Below, in pieces: positions 1 through 9,819 of a DNA stretch of 64,000 nt. The DNA is from Gillisella vitis (lineage in GTDB: Bacteria; Pseudomonadota; Alphaproteobacteria; Rhizobiales; Rhizobiaceae). The position numbers and the translations under genes were made by a program. Position 1 is the first letter of the stretch; the number at the start of each line of letters is the position of its first letter. The stretch covers positions 2,997,501 through 3,061,500 of the forward strand of contig NZ_CP056047.1 in NCBI RefSeq assembly GCF_021559775.1, read 5' to 3'. The notes beneath the pieces are model-generated. The model made no database searches. It was not told the origin of the DNA and was given only the letters and a program-made list of their open reading frames with translations.

Positions 1-1152
1 GCAGACGATATTATTCCGGTTCGCCGCGAGCAGACGATCATTGCCGCCTTGACCGGTGCGGGCTACCCCGAAGCCAAAGCCAGGGCGATTTCCGACAGCC
101 TTAGTGAAAAATTGGGAAGCCCCTCGCTGCAATCCGGGGATGTTCTGCGCCTCGGCATTATTCAGCGCGGGGAACAGGCCCGTGTGGTCCGGTTCAGCGC
201 CTATCGTGGCGGCAAGCATCTGGTCACAATGGCGGTTGATGATCAGAGCCATCTCGTTGAAGGGTCTGAGCCGCCTATGCTGGATGCCATTGCAACGGCT
301 TTTGATGAGAATAGCCCTCCGGTGATGGCAAGCCGTGACTTACCCAGTATTTATGATGGAATTTACCGGGCTTCTCTTTCCTATGGGCTCAGCAAGGAAC
401 TGACGGGGCAAATGGTCCGGTTGCTGGCCAGCAGCGTGGATTTGCAGGCGCCGCTGAGGCCGACTGACGGGTTGGAGGTTTTCTATTCCGCTGCGGATGA
501 AAGCGGCAAGGCCGCGGCGGATTCAGAACTGCTTTTCCTTCGGGCGCGTTTTGGCGACACGACAACATCGCTCTACCGTTTTCAGGACCCATCCGACAAT
601 TCCGTCGATTATTTTGACGAAAACGGTAAGACCAATCGCCAGTTCCTGATTCGCAATCCGGTTCCGAATGGTGTGTTCCGCTCGGGCTTCGGCATGCGCC
701 GACATCCGATCCTTGGTTATTCGCGCATGCATACCGGCGTCGATTGGGGGGCCCCATCCGGTTCGCCTATCATCGCTGCCGGCAGCGGAACGGTTGAAAA
801 AGCCGGGTGGGATTCCGGCGGCTATGGCAACCAGACAATCATTCGCCATCCGAACGGCTATGAAAGCTCCTATAACCACCAAAGCGCCATCGCCAAGGGC
901 GTAGTTGCCGGGGCAAAGATCCGCCAGGGTCAGGTGATCGGCTGGGTGGGAACGACGGGCGAATCTACCGGACCGCATCTGCACTATGAAATCATCGTCA
1001 ACGGCACCAAGGTCGATCCGATGAAGGTCCGCTTGCCGGACGGCAAGTCGCTGAACGGCGGTACGTTGGCAAAATTCGAGCAGGAGCGGCAGCGCATTGA
1101 CGATCTGCTGAGCAGTGCAGAGAAAAATCGGCAGCTTGCTGCCAACAATTGA
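1..1152 (+). CDS. M23 family metallopeptidase (LytM-type), 5' end outside window
   Basis: The reading frame is open from the first base of the window, so the gene starts upstream and only the C-terminal 383 residues are seen. The last third is a LytM/M23 zinc endopeptidase domain: it has the RSGFGMRRHPILG entry motif, the first metal ligands in HTGVDW, and the catalytic HLHYE motif. Family knowledge: these enzymes, or their degenerate EnvC/NlpD relatives, cut or regulate cutting of peptidoglycan cross-links in the periplasm. Because the His and Asp ligands are all present, this one is probably an active enzyme rather than a degenerate activator. The part before the catalytic domain resembles the long N-terminal region of alphaproteobacterial M23 proteins. 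It converges on clpB, and a hairpin lies in the gap. Confidence 0.88.
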   Translation, partial: ADDIIPVRREQTIIAALTGAGYPEAKARAISDSLSEKLGSPSLQSGDVLRLGIIQRGEQARVVRFSAYRGGKHLVTMAVDDQSHLVEGSEPPMLDAIATAFDENSPPVMASRDLPSIYDGIYRASLSYGLSKELTGQMVRLLASSVDLQAPLRPTDGLEVFYSAADESGKAAADSELLFLRARFGDTTTSLYRFQDPSDNSVDYFDENGKTNRQFLIRNPVPNGVFRSGFGMRRHPILGYSRMHTGVDWGAPSGSPIIAAGSGTVEKAGWDSGGYGNQTIIRHPNGYESSYNHQSAIAKGVVAGAKIRQGQVIGWVGTTGESTGPHLHYEIIVNGTKVDPMKVRLPDGKSLNGGTLAKFEQERQRIDDLLSSAEKNRQLAANN

Positions 1153-1176
1153 AAACCCAATAACGATGATATGAAA

Positions 1177-1198
1177 ATGGCGGCCAGAAGGCCGCCAT
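1177..1198. terminator. Hairpin between convergent M23 peptidase and clpB
   Basis: A perfect 9-bp stem (ATGGCGGCC / GGCCGCCAT) with a 4-base AGAA loop lies between the two convergent stop codons. On the minus strand it is followed by TTTCAT, a short U-tract, so it most likely ends clpB transcription. On the plus strand there is no U-run. Confidence 0.55.
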
Positions 1199-1234
1199 CA
1201 AAGCGTTATGAAGAAAGCGGCTGCCTGATCGTAA

Positions 1235-3841
1235 TCAGGCTGCGACCTGATCCATCGGCTTGACCGGCTTGATCAGCAACCGGTCCGAACCGGCGGTGAT
1301 TTTCACCTCGCTACCGTCAAGCACTTCGCCTGACAGGATCTGCTCGGCGAGCGGGTCTTGCAGGTATTTCTGGATCACCCGTTTCAATGGCCTTGCACCA
1401 TAAACCGGGTCATAGCCCTTATTGGCCATCCAATCGCGGGCATCACCACCAAGATCAACGGTGATCTTGCGTTCTGCCAACAGAGCCAGAAGCCGCTGCA
1501 TCTGGATCTCGACAATCGCACCCATTTCACTGCGCCGCAGGCGATGGAACAGGATGATCTCATCGACACGGTTGAGGAATTCGGGACGGAAAGAGGCCCG
1601 GACAACGCTCATCACCTGGTCGCGAACACTATCGACATCCTCGTTCTCACCAAGGGCTGTCAGATATTCGGCCCCGAGATTGGACGTCATGATGATGATC
1701 GTGTTCTTGAAATCCACCGTGCGGCCTTGGCCATCCGTCAGGCGACCGTCATCCAGAACCTGCAAGAGCACGTTGAAGACATCGGGATGCGCCTTTTCGA
1801 TCTCATCGAACAGCACGACCTGATAGGGCTTGCGCCGCACCGATTCCGTCAGAGCGCCGCCTTCCTCATAGCCGACATAGCCCGGAGGCGCGCCAATCAG
1901 CCGGGATACGGAGTGTTTCTCCATATATTCCGACATGTCGAGGCGAACCATGGCCGTTTCATCATCGAACAGGAACCGAGCCAGGGACTTGGTCAACTCT
2001 GTTTTGCCGACACCAGTCGGACCGAGGAAGATGAAGGAGCCAATCGGCCGGTTGGGGTCCTGAAGTCCGGCCCGCGAGCGGCGCACGGCCCGCGATACGG
2101 CCTGCACCGCATCGCCCTGTCCGACCACCGATTTTGCCAGTTCGTCTTCCATCCTCAGCAGCTTTTCCCGTTCGCCCTGCAACATCCGGTCCACCGGAAT
2201 GCCTGTCCAACGCGAGACGATATGAGCGATATTGTCGGGTGTCACCACTTCCTGCACCATGCTGGCCGCGCCAGAGGCATCCTTTGCCTCGGCATCGGTC
2301 AGCTGTTTTTCGAGGCCTGGAATAACGCCATAGGCCAGTTCGCCGGCACGCTGGAATTCGCCCTTGCGCTGGGCGATGGCCAAGTCGTTGCGCGCCTCAT
2401 CAAGCTGACGCTTGAGATCGGCCGCAAGACCCAGCTTCTGTTTTTCCGACTGCCAGCGGGCCGTCAGCGCATCGGCTTCTTCTTCCAGCGAGGCCAATTC
2501 GCTTTCCAGCCGCTTCAACCGGTCGGCGGACGCGATGTCGGTTTCCTTCTTCAGGGCTTCCCGCTCGATCTTCAACTGAATGATACGGCGGTCCAATTCA
2601 TCCAGCTCTTCCGGCTTGGAATCCACCTGCATGCGAAGACGCGAGGCAGCTTCGTCCATCAAGTCGATGGCTTTGTCCGGCAGGAAGCGGTCAGTGATGT
2701 AGCGGTTCGACAAGGTCGCAGCTGCGACGATAGCCGAATCGGCAATCCGAACCTTGTGATGCTGTTCATATTTTTCCTTGAGGCCGCGCAGGATGGAAAT
2801 CGTATCCTCCACCGTCGGCTCATCCACCATCACAGGCTGGAAACGCCGTGCAAGTGCCGGGTCTTTTTCCACATGCTTGCGATATTCGTCCAGCGTCGTC
2901 GCCCCAACGCAATGCAATTCGCCACGCGCCAATGCGGGTTTCAGCAAGTTGGACGCATCCATGGCGCCATCGCTCTTGCCCGCGCCGACCAGCGTGTGCA
3001 TTTCGTCGATAAACAGGATGATCTCGCCGTTATCGGCCTGAACTTCGTTCAACACGGCCTTCAAGCGTTCCTCGAATTCGCCGCGATATTTGGCCCCGGC
3101 AATCAGCGAGCCCATATCCAGCGCCATCAATTTCTTGTCTTTCAGACTCTCCGGCACATCGCCATTGACGATACGAATAGCAAGGCCTTCGGCAATCGCC
3201 GTCTTGCCAACGCCGGGCTCACCGATCAGGACCGGATTGTTCTTGGTGCGGCGTGACAGGACCTGCATCGTGCGGCGAATTTCATCATCGCGACCGATCA
3301 CCGGATCGAGCCGGCCTTCTCGCGCCTCTGCCGTCAAGTCACGGGCATATTTCTTCAAGGCATCGAAGCCCTGTTCGGCATTGGCGGTGTCGGCGGTGCG
3401 TCCCTTGCGGACATCATTGATCACCTGGTTCAACGCCGCAGCCGTAACCCCGCCCTTTTTCAGGCTGGCAGATGTGGATGCCGAGGTTTCGACCGCGAGC
3501 GCAAGCAGCAGCCGCTCAACGGTAACGAAACTGTCGCCCGCCTTCTTGGCCGCGTCTTCCGCGGTGGAAAACACCCGGGCCAGGGGCTGGGCAAGATAGA
3601 CCTGACCATTGCCACCCGACACTTTCGGCAGCTTGGCAAGCGCTGCATCATTGGCGATCCTGACTCCCTTTGGGTCGCCGCCCGCGCGGCTGATCAGCGA
3701 GGAGGCCATGCCCTGCTCATCATCCAGAAGCACTTTCAACACATGTTCGGGGGTAAATTGCTGGTGGCCTTCCGACAGCGCATGCGTCTGGGCAGACTGC
3801 AAAAAGCCGCGCACCCGTTCGGAATATTTTTCTACGTTCAT
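1235..3841 (-). CDS. clpB: ATP-dependent disaggregase ClpB
   Basis: This is the 868-residue Hsp100 disaggregase, which works with DnaK-DnaJ-GrpE to pull apart aggregated proteins in the cytosol. Domains in order: Clp-N repeat domain (about 1-150), first AAA+ module with Walker [10 protein letters not shown], the long coiled-coil M domain (about 400-530), second AAA+ module with Walker [10 protein letters not shown], and a C-terminal D2-small domain. Length is normal for the family. The start was set at [12 protein letters not shown] because a GGAGAG ribosome site lies just upstream; the frame stays open 14 codons further but that extension is not ClpB-like. It stands alone, with a likely RpoH promoter upstream and a hairpin downstream. 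Confidence 0.97.
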   Translation of the reverse strand: MNVEKYSERVRGFLQSAQTHALSEGHQQFTPEHVLKVLLDDEQGMASSLISRAGGDPKGVRIANDAALAKLPKVSGGNGQVYLAQPLARVFSTAEDAAKKAGDSFVTVERLLLALAVETSASTSASLKKGGVTAAALNQVINDVRKGRTADTANAEQGFDALKKYARDLTAEAREGRLDPVIGRDDEIRRTMQVLSRRTKNNPVLIGEPGVGKTAIAEGLAIRIVNGDVPESLKDKKLMALDMGSLIAGAKYRGEFEERLKAVLNEVQADNGEIILFIDEMHTLVGAGKSDGAMDASNLLKPALARGELHCVGATTLDEYRKHVEKDPALARRFQPVMVDEPTVEDTISILRGLKEKYEQHHKVRIADSAIVAAATLSNRYITDRFLPDKAIDLMDEAASRLRMQVDSKPEELDELDRRIIQLKIEREALKKETDIASADRLKRLESELASLEEEADALTARWQSEKQKLGLAADLKRQLDEARNDLAIAQRKGEFQRAGELAYGVIPGLEKQLTDAEAKDASGAASMVQEVVTPDNIAHIVSRWTGIPVDRMLQGEREKLLRMEDELAKSVVGQGDAVQAVSRAVRRSRAGLQDPNRPIGSFIFLGPTGVGKTELTKSLARFLFDDETAMVRLDMSEYMEKHSVSRLIGAPPGYVGYEEGGALTESVRRKPYQVVLFDEIEKAHPDVFNVLLQVLDDGRLTDGQGRTVDFKNTIIIMTSNLGAEYLTALGENEDVDSVRDQVMSVVRASFRPEFLNRVDEIILFHRLRRSEMGAIVEIQMQRLLALLAERKITVDLGGDARDWMANKGYDPVYGARPLKRVIQKYLQDPLAEQILSGEVLDGSEVKITAGSDRLLIKPVKPMDQVAA

Positions 3842-3969
3842 CTTCGCTCTCCAGTCTCCAGGCCGCCCGTCAAGGCACGGCATGGGTTTTGAGGATCAGG
3901 CCCCCATTCGGCAGGCCCGGTGATTGAATTCAATCCTTTAAATGGATTCTGTTCAATTCGTCAAAGCTG

Positions 3970-3998
3970 ATATGGGGAGGCGATTTTGCCCTTTAAAG
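3970..3998 (-). promoter_or_regulatory. Probable RpoH (heat-shock) promoter of clpB
   Basis: Read on the minus strand there is CTTTAA (3998-3993), 15 bases, then CCCCATAT (3977-3970). This is close to the sigma-32 pattern CTTGAA / CCCCATnT, and it lies about 130 bases before the clpB start. The position and the known heat-shock control of clpB make this the best candidate. The -35 has one mismatch. Confidence 0.5.
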
Positions 3999-4072
3999 AG
4001 TGGGTTCGCACAAAAAATCAGGCACGCTTGATGAAAGGCAAACAACTGAAAACAAATCATCAAAAAATAAAA

Positions 4073-4102
4073 AGCCCCTGCTCCAGAAAAGGAGAAGGGG
4101 CT
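4073..4102 (-). terminator. Rho-independent terminator of the DUF4167 gene
   Basis: On the minus strand, 12-base arms AGCCCCTTCTCC and GGAGCAGGGGCT around a 6-base loop are followed by TTTTATTTTTT. The stem has one internal mismatch. This is a textbook intrinsic terminator just past the DUF4167 stop codon. Confidence 0.85.
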
Positions 4103-4170
4103 AATTTTGGTCATCAGTCATTCCAGAGTCTGTCTGGCCAGAGTCAGTCTGGTTCAATCACCGATGGATA

Positions 4171-5055
4171 TTATTCCGAAACGATATCGGCAAGAGCCGG
4201 AGCATCGCCATTATTGGCCTTGTCGCGACCCTTGGCCGGTGGCTTGCCTTCGGCACTCGCCTCACCATTCGCTTCGGCCGCAATCTCTTCGGCTGTGCGG
4301 CGCGGACGGCGCGGACGGGCAGCAGGCGTGCGGCGGCGGGTCTGGGGCCGATCCGACTTCGCGCTGGCCTGCTGTGCGCTTTCCTCAGCGGCAAATTCAG
4401 CTTCGACCGGGGTCTTCTCAATCACCGGCTGCGGTCCGCTTCCAGCAATGTCCAGCTCAGACTGCGGCTGGGCAATCGGCTGCGGCCGGCGATCCTGATG
4501 CGTGCGCTCGCGGCGATCAGGACGCTCGGCCCGTTCTGGGCGCTCCGGACGCTCGGCCCGTTCTGGACGGTCCTGCCGTTCGGTGCGCTCTGGACGCTCC
4601 TGCTGGGCGCGCTCTGGCTGAACCCGTTCCTGCTGGATGCGGGGCTGCTGAACCGGCATTTCGGGCTGCGGCTGGTAGCCACGGTCCAGACCGTTATCGC
4701 CCTCGTCGCCATCCATGTCGGAACCGTCGCGGTCATTATAGTCGCGATCGTCGCGATGGACGCGCTCCTGCATCTGCGCCTGGGCGGCGGCAATGATGCG
4801 GTTATAATGTTCGGCATGCTGCAAATAGTTCTCGGCCATGACCCGGTCGCCTGAACTATGCGAATCGCGCGCCAGCGCCATGTATTTTTCAGCGATATGC
4901 TGCGCCGTGCCGCGGATTTTCACGTCAGGACCCGAACTGTCATAGGTGCGGGTCAGCGGGTTGGAGCCCTTGCGGTTGAAATTGTTGCCATTGTTATTAT
5001 TGCTGCCGCCACTGCTACGCCCCCGACTGCGCTTGTTTTGCTGTCCTGGCCTCAT
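4171..5055 (-). CDS. DUF4167 domain protein with charged low-complexity tail
   Basis: This 294-residue protein belongs to the alphaproteobacterial DUF4167 family, whose role is not established. The conserved part is the N-terminal ~95 residues: a basic, Asn/Gly-rich leader (MRPGQQNKRSRGRSS, then an NNNNGNN run) followed by a helical region with TAQHIAEKYMALARD and ENYLQHAEHYNRII. The rest is disordered in appearance, made of repeated Arg/Glu/Pro/Gln/Asp pieces such as PERAERPERPERAERP. The basic N-terminus and RG/RP repeats would fit nucleic-acid binding, but that is inference. It lies downstream of prmC in the same direction across a 426-base gap containing a palindromic repeat, so it probably has its own promoter. 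A strong terminator follows it. Confidence 0.85.
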   Translation of the reverse strand: MRPGQQNKRSRGRSSGGSNNNNGNNFNRKGSNPLTRTYDSSGPDVKIRGTAQHIAEKYMALARDSHSSGDRVMAENYLQHAEHYNRIIAAAQAQMQERVHRDDRDYNDRDGSDMDGDEGDNGLDRGYQPQPEMPVQQPRIQQERVQPERAQQERPERTERQDRPERAERPERPERAERPDRRERTHQDRRPQPIAQPQSELDIAGSGPQPVIEKTPVEAEFAAEESAQQASAKSDRPQTRRRTPAARPRRPRRTAEEIAAEANGEASAEGKPPAKGRDKANNGDAPALADIVSE

Positions 5056-5481
5056 CGATTACTCACCTGATTTCTGTCTTGCTGATATGAGGGCGACGCG
5101 GCCCGTTCGCTCAATCGAACCGGGGCTCCACGCGCTGCGGGGCATACTGCGCCAATGCAACATACGGCCGCTGGTGACTATCACAGCTCCTTGCATTCTA
5201 TAAAATGCGTGAGGGTCGACTGTAACACGTTAACATTCTGCATAATTTTTGCCCTTAATCCGACTTCGGCTTAAGGAATCAAGCAGTAAATTATTTGATC
5301 CACGCACCAGGATCATTCGCGCCGCTACCGTCTCCTTAAGGAGGCATGTTTGCGGTCGACCCAGAGCCAAACGAATCTTTGTTCATTCCCCGCTGCCCGG
5401 TGCGTGTCTGCAACCTATCCCGCTTCCTTTCGAAAACCAAGCCCTTTCTTTGCATTGCAGAAAGTTCCTTGGTGAATACCA
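5056..5481. other. 426-base gap upstream of the DUF4167 gene
   Basis: No credible gene lies here. The gap contains a copy of the dispersed palindromic repeat (5208-5286) and must hold the promoter of the DUF4167 gene, but no promoter could be pinned down by eye. Confidence 0.6.
5208..5286 (-). repeat. Dispersed palindromic repeat, copy A
   Basis: The core at 5238-5286 starts CTGCATAATTTTT, then has an inner inverted repeat CCTTAA-T-CCG-actt-CGG-C-TTAAGG. The outer right arm has decayed to CAAGCAG. Read on the minus strand, the core is followed by GTGTTACAGTCGACC, the same flank type seen beside copies D and E (CTACAGC-AACCT). Confidence 0.65.
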
Positions 5482-6363
5482 CTATAGTTGCGGTCCGGTC
5501 TGAGCAAACAACAGAATCCGATCATTATCACCGTGATCCTTTGCGCTTTCCACAAGAACGAAGCTATTGTTTGCGAAAAGTTGCGTCACCGCCATCGCCT
5601 GATCGTAACCGATTTCCACCCCAACCAGACCGCCCGGTTTCAGAAAATCGGCGGCGCCAGCGGCAATTGCACGGTAAGCATCCAGTCCATCGTCGCCACC
5701 GTCAAGTGCTACGGCAGGATCATAAAGCCGAACGTCAGGAGCCAAATCTTTAATCACATCGCTGACAATATAGGGCGGATTCGACAGAATGATGTCAAAA
5801 CGGCCCGATAACGCCTCGTACCAATGGCTTTGCAGCGTCTCGAACCGGTCGGAAAGTGAGTTGGCTGCGGCGTTCTGCCGCGCCGTGGCCAGCGCTTCGG
5901 CGGAAATATCGGTCGCCAATGCTGTAGCACCCGGACATTCCTGCAAAAGCGCCAGGGCAATTGCCCCGGTGCCCGTCCCCATATCCAGCAGGCGCACGCT
6001 GCCATTCTTCGCCACCATGGCATGAAGATGCGGCAAAACACGCTCAATCAGGATTTCCGTATCGGGCCGCGGTTCCAATGTCGCTGGCGAAAGGGCCAGT
6101 TCCAGACCGTAAAAGGCCCGCCGTCCCAAAATCCGGTGGACAGGCTCAAACAACAGACGTCGCTCGACTGCCGTCTCGATCAGGCTCGTCTCCTCGGCGC
6201 TCAACACCCGGTTGTCCTGCAGGATAAGATCGGTCGCCGTCAGTCCAAGAAGACCGGCTATCAAGGTCCGCGCATCGCGTGGCGCATCGGCGATACCCGC
6301 TTGCGCAAACCGGAGACGGGCGGCAGTGATCGCCTGCTTCAGCGTCACCGGTGCGCCTGTCAT
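5482..6363 (-). CDS. prmC: Release factor glutamine methyltransferase PrmC
   Basis: PrmC (HemK) transfers a methyl group from SAM to the glutamine of the GGQ loop in release factors RF1 and RF2, which raises termination efficiency. The 293-residue protein has an N-terminal helical bundle, the SAM-binding motif [11 protein letters not shown] (about 127-137) and the substrate-glutamine motif NPPY (195-198). Its start codon overlaps the stop of prfA by four bases (ATGA), so enzyme and substrate are made from one transcript by coupled translation. Length and motifs are standard. Confidence 0.96.
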   Translation of the reverse strand: MTGAPVTLKQAITAARLRFAQAGIADAPRDARTLIAGLLGLTATDLILQDNRVLSAEETSLIETAVERRLLFEPVHRILGRRAFYGLELALSPATLEPRPDTEILIERVLPHLHAMVAKNGSVRLLDMGTGTGAIALALLQECPGATALATDISAEALATARQNAAANSLSDRFETLQSHWYEALSGRFDIILSNPPYIVSDVIKDLAPDVRLYDPAVALDGGDDGLDAYRAIAAGAADFLKPGGLVGVEIGYDQAMAVTQLFANNSFVLVESAKDHGDNDRILLFAQTGPQL

Positions 6364-7439
6364 GCGTGTTCGCCGAGTTGCGCCAATTGTCCAGCCTGAT
6401 AATCGGCGATCAGGGCATCGACCACTTCATCGATTTCACCCATCATCATCCGGTCGAGCTTGTAGAGGGTCAGGTTGATCCGGTGATCGGTCACCCGGCC
6501 CTGCGGGAAATTATAGGTGCGGATCCGCTCGGACCGGTCACCGGAGCCAACCTGGCTCTTGCGATCAGCCGATCGTTCGCTGTCGGCCCGCTGGCGTTCC
6601 ATGTCGAACAGACGCGAACGCAGCACCTGCATGGCTTTTGCCCGGTTCTGGTGCTGGGATTTTTCTGAGCTGGTCACCACCAGGCCGGTCGGCAGATGGG
6701 TAATGCGCACCGCAGAGTCCGTGGTGTTGACATGCTGGCCGCCTGCCCCGGAAGAGCGCATCGTGTCGATGCGAATGTCTTCAGCCCGAACCTCGATATC
6801 GATCTCTTCCGCCTCGGGCAAAACCGCCACGGTAGCAGCCGACGTATGGATACGTCCTTGCGTCTCCGTATCGGGAACGCGCTGCACCCGGTGAACACCG
6901 GATTCGAATTTCAGCTTGGAAAATACCCCGCGTCCGGTCACGGTGGCGATAATTTCCTTAAAGCCCCCGGCATCGCCTTCACTGGAAGACAGGACCTCGA
7001 CTTTCCAGCCCTTGCCCGCCGCGAAACGCTCATACATCCGAAACAAGTCACCGGCAAACAACGCGGCTTCGGACCCACCCGTACCGGCACGAATTTCCAG
7101 GATCGCACTTTTCTCGTCCGCGGCATCCTTGGGCAGAAGCTGGATCTGGATTTCCTTTTCCAGTCCTTCCAGCCGCGCCTCGACATCCGGCAGCTCCATT
7201 TCCGCCAGATCGCGCATCTCGCGGTCCGTGGACTTGTCGGCCAGCAGCGCCTTCAGATCAGCAACTTCCTTTTCCGCCAACCCCAATTCCCGGATGGCTT
7301 TGACCACCGGCTGCAACTCGGAATATTCCGAGGCAAGCTTGACATAGACATCGGCGGCAGGCCCGGCGGACATGCGCGCCTCGATTTCGCCAAACCGGCG
7401 CTCAAGCTCGCGCATTTTATCGACAGGAAGCTTAGCCAC
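6360..7439 (-). CDS. prfA: Peptide chain release factor 1
   Basis: RF1 reads UAA and UAG stop codons and triggers peptide release. The 359-residue protein has the codon-recognition tripeptide as PDT (189-191, the RF1 PxT pattern, not the RF2 SPF) and the catalytic GGQ loop in [13 protein letters not shown] (233-235). It lies 27 bases downstream of ptsP and overlaps prmC by ATGA; the PrmC target glutamine is Q235. The ptsP-prfA-prmC order suggests one operon. Confidence 0.97.
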   Translation of the reverse strand: MAKLPVDKMRELERRFGEIEARMSAGPAADVYVKLASEYSELQPVVKAIRELGLAEKEVADLKALLADKSTDREMRDLAEMELPDVEARLEGLEKEIQIQLLPKDAADEKSAILEIRAGTGGSEAALFAGDLFRMYERFAAGKGWKVEVLSSSEGDAGGFKEIIATVTGRGVFSKLKFESGVHRVQRVPDTETQGRIHTSAATVAVLPEAEEIDIEVRAEDIRIDTMRSSGAGGQHVNTTDSAVRITHLPTGLVVTSSEKSQHQNRAKAMQVLRSRLFDMERQRADSERSADRKSQVGSGDRSERIRTYNFPQGRVTDHRINLTLYKLDRMMMGEIDEVVDALIADYQAGQLAQLGEHA

Positions 7440-7466
7440 CCTTTACCTCTTGTTTTTCTTCAGAAA

Positions 7467-9731
7467 TCAGACCGGAACGCCGTTCTGTTCGGCAAACCGT
7501 GTCAGGAAAGCCCGGATCGGCTCACTTGGCCTGTTGTCGTCCAGCAACGCATTCAGCTCGGCGGAAAGCCTGCCGATATCCAATTGCAACAGCATGGCCT
7601 TGATCGGACCGATGGCCGTCGGCGACATCGACACCGAACGGAAGCCGATAGCAAACAGCGCCATGGATGACAACGGCTTTCCCGCCATCTCACCGCACAG
7701 CGTCACCGGCGTATCATGCCGGTCGGCAGCACGGACAATATCACGCAGAATGCGCAGGAAAGGCCGGCCCAGAGTGTCAAACCGGTCGGACACCCGGGCA
7801 TTGCCCCGGTCGACCGCCATGGAAAACTGGAACAGGTCATTGGAGCCGACCGAGACGAAATCCACTTCCTGCATCAACTCGTCAAGTTGCCACATCAGGG
7901 CAGGAACCTCCAGCATCACGCCGAATTGCAGCCGCTTTGGCAGGCCATGGCCGAATTTGGAAATATGCTGCACTTCCTTCTGCAGCAATTCGCGGGCAGC
8001 GCGGATTTCCGACACTTCCGTGACCATCGGCAGCATCATCTTCAGCTCACCCCCGGTCGCGGCCTTCAGCAGCGCCCGCATCTGGGTGCGCAACAGGCCG
8101 GGCCGGTCCAGCGACAGCCGGATGGCGCGCCAGCCGAGAGCCGGATTTTCTTCCTCATGGCTGCGGAAATAGGGCAGGACCTTGTCGCCGCCGATATCCA
8201 GCGTGCGGAAGGTGACGGGCCGACCCTTCGCCTGTTTCAGCACATTGCGATAGAGCGCTTCCTGCTCATCGGCCTTGGGCATGGTCGAAGCGATCATGAA
8301 TTGCAACTCGGTGCGGAACAAGCCAATGCCCTCGGCCCCCGATTCGGCCAATTGCGGCAGATCGACCATCAAACCGGCATTCATCTGCAATTTGATTCGC
8401 TGTCCGTCCTTGCTGAGCGGCTCAACATCGCGCAGCGCCTTGAACTGCTCCTGACGGCGGGCGCGCAGCTTGACCTTTTCCTCATAGGCAGTCTGCAGAT
8501 CGACCATCGGGCGCACATGCACCTTACCGTCATCGCCATCGATAATAACGGCATCACCGTTTTCAGCCAGCGCCACAGCACCGGCTGCCTGCCCGACCAC
8601 GGCAATGCCCATGGCGCGGGCAACAATCACCACATGGCTGGTGACCGCACCATCTTCGAGCACCAGACCGCGAATGTTCTGGCGCGGATAATCGAGCAAT
8701 TCGGCAGCGCCCATGGCACGGGCGAAAATCACCGCATCCGAGGGAAATCCTTCGGCGCTACTGCCGGAAAATCCGGTCAGCTGCCGCAGCAACCGGTTGG
8801 CCAGATCGTCAAAATCATGCATGCGCTCGCGCATATAGGGATCGGTCAGGCGCATCATCCGCGCCTTGGTATCGCTCTGGACCTTTTCGACCGCCGCTTC
8901 CGCCGTCAGGCCGTTGCGGATCGCCTCTTCCATGCGCCGCACCCAGCCCTGGTCATGGGCAAACATCCGGTAGGTTTCCAGCACCTCTCGATGCTCGCCT
9001 TCCATCGCCACTTCGCGGCGCGACAGCATGTCATCGATGGAGATGCGCAGAGAGCCGAGCGATTCGGCCATCCGCTTCAACTCGGTCTCAGTATCCTCGT
9101 TCAACAGATTGGTAACGACGATGCGCGGCTCGTGCAGCACGACATGGCCAAGGCCGATGCCCTCGCTATAGCTGTCGCCATCGATGGTCACGGCCCGCGT
9201 CAGGTCCAGTTCAAGGCCCGGCCGGGTAATCTTCTTCAAATCGCCAGTGGCAATCATTTCGGCCAGCACCATGGCCGTGGTTTCAAGCGCTTCAAGCTCG
9301 TCTTCCCGATAATTCCGTTGCGCCTTGTTCTGGACGACAAGAACGCCAAGACTGCGGCCAGCCCGCAAAATCGGCACACCGAGGAAGGAATGATAAATTT
9401 CCTCACCAGTTTCAGGGAGATAGCGGAAAGCGGGATGCGCCTGCGCATCGGAAAGATTGAGTGGTTGGGCGGATGCCGCGATGGTACCGACCAGACCTTG
9501 CCCCATTTTCAGCTGGGCCAGATGCACCGCGTCGGGATTGAGACCTTCGGTCGCGTAGAGCTCCAGCACACCATCGGAGCGCAAAACATAAACGGAGCAA
9601 ACTTCGGCAACCATATTGCTCGCGATCTGGCGAGTGATACGGTCAAGACGCTCCTGAGGCTCAAGGGGCTCCGCCATCAATTCGCGAAGCCGCTTGAGGA
9701 GGACGCGCGGACCTGCGGAAAGGTCTCTCAT
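7467..9731 (-). CDS. ptsP: PEP-protein phosphotransferase PtsP (enzyme I of the nitrogen PTS)
   Basis: EI-Ntr takes phosphate from phosphoenolpyruvate and passes it to NPr and then EIIA-Ntr, a regulatory relay linked to nitrogen and potassium status rather than sugar transport. The 754-residue protein has an N-terminal GAF domain (about 20-165), then PTS enzyme I domains: the phospho-His swivel domain with GAVTSHVVIVARAMG, and the C-terminal PEP-binding barrel with GIGLFRTELQFM and SVGSNDLFQFSM. The start MRDLSAGPRVLL was chosen because GGGAG sits about 11 bases before it but only one base before the upstream ATG (9740). It lies 85 bases downstream of lysC, with a hairpin in between, and leads the ptsP-prfA-prmC run. 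Confidence 0.95.
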   Translation of the reverse strand: MRDLSAGPRVLLKRLRELMAEPLEPQERLDRITRQIASNMVAEVCSVYVLRSDGVLELYATEGLNPDAVHLAQLKMGQGLVGTIAASAQPLNLSDAQAHPAFRYLPETGEEIYHSFLGVPILRAGRSLGVLVVQNKAQRNYREDELEALETTAMVLAEMIATGDLKKITRPGLELDLTRAVTIDGDSYSEGIGLGHVVLHEPRIVVTNLLNEDTETELKRMAESLGSLRISIDDMLSRREVAMEGEHREVLETYRMFAHDQGWVRRMEEAIRNGLTAEAAVEKVQSDTKARMMRLTDPYMRERMHDFDDLANRLLRQLTGFSGSSAEGFPSDAVIFARAMGAAELLDYPRQNIRGLVLEDGAVTSHVVIVARAMGIAVVGQAAGAVALAENGDAVIIDGDDGKVHVRPMVDLQTAYEEKVKLRARRQEQFKALRDVEPLSKDGQRIKLQMNAGLMVDLPQLAESGAEGIGLFRTELQFMIASTMPKADEQEALYRNVLKQAKGRPVTFRTLDIGGDKVLPYFRSHEEENPALGWRAIRLSLDRPGLLRTQMRALLKAATGGELKMMLPMVTEVSEIRAARELLQKEVQHISKFGHGLPKRLQFGVMLEVPALMWQLDELMQEVDFVSVGSNDLFQFSMAVDRGNARVSDRFDTLGRPFLRILRDIVRAADRHDTPVTLCGEMAGKPLSSMALFAIGFRSVSMSPTAIGPIKAMLLQLDIGRLSAELNALLDDNRPSEPIRAFLTRFAEQNGVPV

Positions 9732-9785
9732 CGCGTGCATGCTCCCGATAATGACAATCCAGGCGCAAAATGCGCCCGGAGGTAG

Positions 9786-9819
9786 TGATCAAGGGTGGCA
9801 AATTCCCACCCGTTGATCA
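9786..9819 (-). other. Stem-loop at the lysC stop codon
   Basis: TGATCAAGGGTGG and CCACCCGTTGATCA form a 13-bp stem with one bulged base and a 7-base loop. It overlaps the lysC stop codon on the minus strand. No U-run follows, so it may be an attenuator or RNA-stabilising structure between lysC and ptsP rather than a full terminator. Confidence 0.45.

Larger units (their letters stand above)
3842..4170. other. Gap between clpB and the DUF4167 gene
   Basis: No protein-coding signal was seen in these 329 bases. They hold the clpB leader and its likely heat-shock promoter on one side and the terminator of the DUF4167 gene on the other. Confidence 0.7.

Noticed and set aside
1358..3256. Long open frame (632 codons) antisense to clpB
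   Set aside because: It is a mirror of the GC-rich clpB codons; no ribosome site and no protein-like pattern, while the clpB frame has full-length family motifs.
4498..4854. Hydrophobic frame antisense to the DUF4167 gene
   Set aside because: Arises from the reverse complement of Arg/Glu/Asp repeats; no start signal.
7716..9785. 689-codon frame antisense to ptsP
   Set aside because: Rich in His/Gln/Arg as expected of a reverse-strand shadow; ptsP on the other strand is unmistakable.
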